A DNA stretch of 64,000 nt. Origin: Dactylonectria macrodidyma (Eukaryota; Ascomycota; Sordariomycetes; Hypocreales; Nectriaceae). The notes beneath the pieces are model-generated. The model was not told where the DNA came from. It saw nothing but the letters and a program-made list of their open reading frames with translations, and searched no databases. The stretch covers positions 124,001 through 188,000 of the forward strand of contig JAGMUV010000012.1 in NCBI GenBank assembly GCA_020744425.1, read 5' to 3'. Below, one piece after another: positions 62,525 through 64,000 of this stretch. A program made the translations under genes and the position numbers. Position 1 is the stretch's first letter; each line of letters begins with the position of its first letter.

Positions 62525-64000
62525 ATGGACCAAGACGACGCGTACGACTTTTTTAAGAAGCTTTCTGAGGCTGTTTATTCAAAAAATTCTTTGCAACAAT
62601 TTGAGGCAGCCTTGCGTGTCATTCGTGCTCGATTTCCGAACTCAACCCGGTCGTCGGGAAGGCAGCAAAAACTCGGGTATCCTAGTGCAGACTACGACTT
62701 TTGCACGACAGAACAACTGCCCATAGTCAAACCAGAGTGGGCTGAATATGCAGCCAGAGTGTCACAATCTGAGCCTCCTAGGGAAGATGATGAGCTCACT
62801 CTGTCCATGTGGAATCTAGTCAACGGCAGCTGCCTAGATGTGGAAATTGTAAATGAATACCTCGACATTCTTAAAAAGTCATATCTTAGTTCAGAGGTTG
62901 TAGGGATCCGAACCCTAGAACCTGGCGTTAATTTGATATCTCAAGAAGGTTGTGATCGGCCTACAATCATCCCATTTCATGACAGCAATAACTGGGCATT
63001 TGCTGTGGCGTACACAGACTGTATTCACTGGTACGACAGTAACCCAAATGGTACAACACCTCAGTTCTCCGCAAGTGATGGGAGGCGCGTAGTGATAGGC
63101 TGGACCGGCCCGAAACACTCGCGATCTGAGGATTCGGGTATTCTGATGCTGATTGGTATTCGGCTGCTTCTTCAAGGAACACCTCACATATGTCAAAAGG
63201 TCGCAGATCAATTTGCTGTGACATTCCGACCTCGCATGGTCATTGAGCTCCTCTCTAAGACCACAGATCCAAGTAAGCAGGACTTTGACGAAATCTTGCA
63301 TCAAAATTATCCACCAAACCCGTCTTCTTTTTTTGATGAGGCCATGTTTCATCTTTCTCCACCAAATCGCCTCTCGCAGGAACTAGTAGCAGATGAAACA
63401 CAGTCAGATTCAGAACAACGCAAGATTATCCTTAATTGCCTCAGCCATGCTGTCCATACCAACAGATCAACAAAATTATCTGAAGGTAAGAGCATAGCAA
63501 CACTATGGCTCTTAGTTCAAAGCAGTCAAAGAACCAGCGTATTTCACCAAAGGCACAACGCAGTGCGCTTTTACGAGGAGATGAATCGGTTGGGGAGTGA
63601 TACTGATACCATTAGGGACGCGTTGAGATTCTCTAATCCGAGCCCTGTTTTAAACCGTCCCGCAGATAAGACAATTGCGAAGATGAAGTTGATTAAAGAT
63701 CAATGTGCGTTCTGGAAAGATCTATGTGAACTATTATGTGATTGGGGAGATGACAAATTCGTAATTCTATCCGTCATTCCGCCCACGGTTGATATAAAAC
63801 GAATGTCACCAGGAGAAAAGAAAGATCTTATACATGAATTCAAACAGCGACTAGAGGACGCCTTGGATCCCTTAAGTGCAAACCTCCGAGAGACCCAACC
63901 TCTTGTTCGAGGATTGGTCCATGATCAGCTGCCAACGTATTCACTGATGATCGAGTATTTCATTAGTGGACGGTACAAGGAACTGACTGATGAGCTATAT
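62525..64000 (+). CDS. Ulp1/C48-peptidase-like protein with substituted catalytic residues (partial, runs off window)
   Basis: From ATG 62525 the frame is open to the last base, 492 codons, with no intron needed. Residues 100-215 fit a Ulp1-type fold: LTLSMWNLVNGSCLDVEIVN, then IIPFHDSNNWAFAVAYTDCI and HWYDSN, then WTGPKHSRSEDSGILMLIGI. In active Ulp1 enzymes His-Trp, Asp and Asp-Cys-Gly form the triad. Here Asn156-Trp157, Asp171 and Asp203-Ser204-Gly occur, so Cys is replaced by Ser and the usual His by Asn. The remaining 280 residues are helical and unassigned. Family members cleave SUMO or ubiquitin-like proteins; this one may bind without cutting. Base composition is more AT-rich than the kinase genes to its left. 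Confidence 0.6.
   Translation, partial: MDQDDAYDFFKKLSEAVYSKNSLQQFEAALRVIRARFPNSTRSSGRQQKLGYPSADYDFCTTEQLPIVKPEWAEYAARVSQSEPPREDDELTLSMWNLVNGSCLDVEIVNEYLDILKKSYLSSEVVGIRTLEPGVNLISQEGCDRPTIIPFHDSNNWAFAVAYTDCIHWYDSNPNGTTPQFSASDGRRVVIGWTGPKHSRSEDSGILMLIGIRLLLQGTPHICQKVADQFAVTFRPRMVIELLSKTTDPSKQDFDEILHQNYPPNPSSFFDEAMFHLSPPNRLSQELVADETQSDSEQRKIILNCLSHAVHTNRSTKLSEGKSIATLWLLVQSSQRTSVFHQRHNAVRFYEEMNRLGSDTDTIRDALRFSNPSPVLNRPADKTIAKMKLIKDQCAFWKDLCELLCDWGDDKFVILSVIPPTVDIKRMSPGEKKDLIHEFKQRLEDALDPLSANLRETQPLVRGLVHDQLPTYSLMIEYFISGRYKELTDELY

Overview
This window comes from a filamentous ascomycete (Pezizomycotina). The genes have short introns of about 45-65 bp with GT..AG ends and CTAAC/CTGAC-type branch points. 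Their families are typical of moulds: Zn2Cys6 regulators, a Clr5-domain protein, carbohydrate esterase family 5, GH172, DUF3716, an HP1-type chromodomain protein and HET-E-like WD40 repeats. The transposable elements are also fungal: Tad-like LINE, Fot1/pogo, piggyBac, hAT, copia and gypsy. Gene density is low and repeats cover much of the window, so it reads as an accessory, transposon-rich compartment. No rRNA gene, tRNA gene or CRISPR array was recognised.

Layout. 0-4 kb: the 3' part of a LINE. 4-9 kb: a small Zn2Cys6 protein gene, a hypothetical gene and a six-helix membrane protein. 9-12 kb: a 350-bp foldback repeat, simple repeats, and a three-exon RING-finger gene whose tail carries SUMO-interaction-like motifs. 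12-17.4 kb: a Ser/Thr-rich protein, an F-box protein and a conserved-looking unknown. 17.7-20.5 kb: a complete but mutated Fot1/pogo element with about 100-bp inverted repeats. 20.5-25 kb: a Helitron-like fragment, a CE5 esterase, and an ORF split by one in-frame stop. 25.7-30.1 kb: hAT and gypsy relics around a DUF3716 gene, with an unusual cluster of TTGATCAA sites. 30.1-34.2 kb: a GH172 gene divergent from a Zn2Cys6 regulator. The regulator is cut off by a hAT fragment that abuts the 5' stub of a GH10 xylanase gene.

35-39.3 kb: a Clr5-domain gene, a secreted-type Cys-rich protein, a hypothetical gene and a five-exon HP1-like gene. 39.8-42.0 kb: an apparently intact piggyBac-type transposon. 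43.3-44.3 kb: an acidic unknown protein. 44.5-44.8 kb: a tract with 26 TCGA tetramers in about 285 bp. 45.9-51.3 kb: a complete young copia element with LTRs that look identical, a CAGGG target duplication, a half-tRNA-iMet primer site, and gag and pol in one frame separated by a single UGA followed by CUAG. 51.7-55.4 kb: hAT relics, one fused to antisense WD40 repeats. 56.4-56.8 kb: a MITE. 57.0-61.4 kb: a head-to-head pair of an active-looking protein kinase and a HeLo-like/pseudokinase protein. 61.7-62.4 kb: a second inverted-repeat element. 62.5-64 kb: a long ORF running off the window, with a Ulp1-like fold whose catalytic Cys and His positions look substituted.

The most interesting point biologically is the kinase / HeLo-pseudokinase pair at the right end. 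Its layout recalls the RIPK3-MLKL module of animal necroptosis. The strongest molecular novelty is the UGA-CUAG gag/pol junction of the copia element. All exon structures were spliced by eye and need transcript support.
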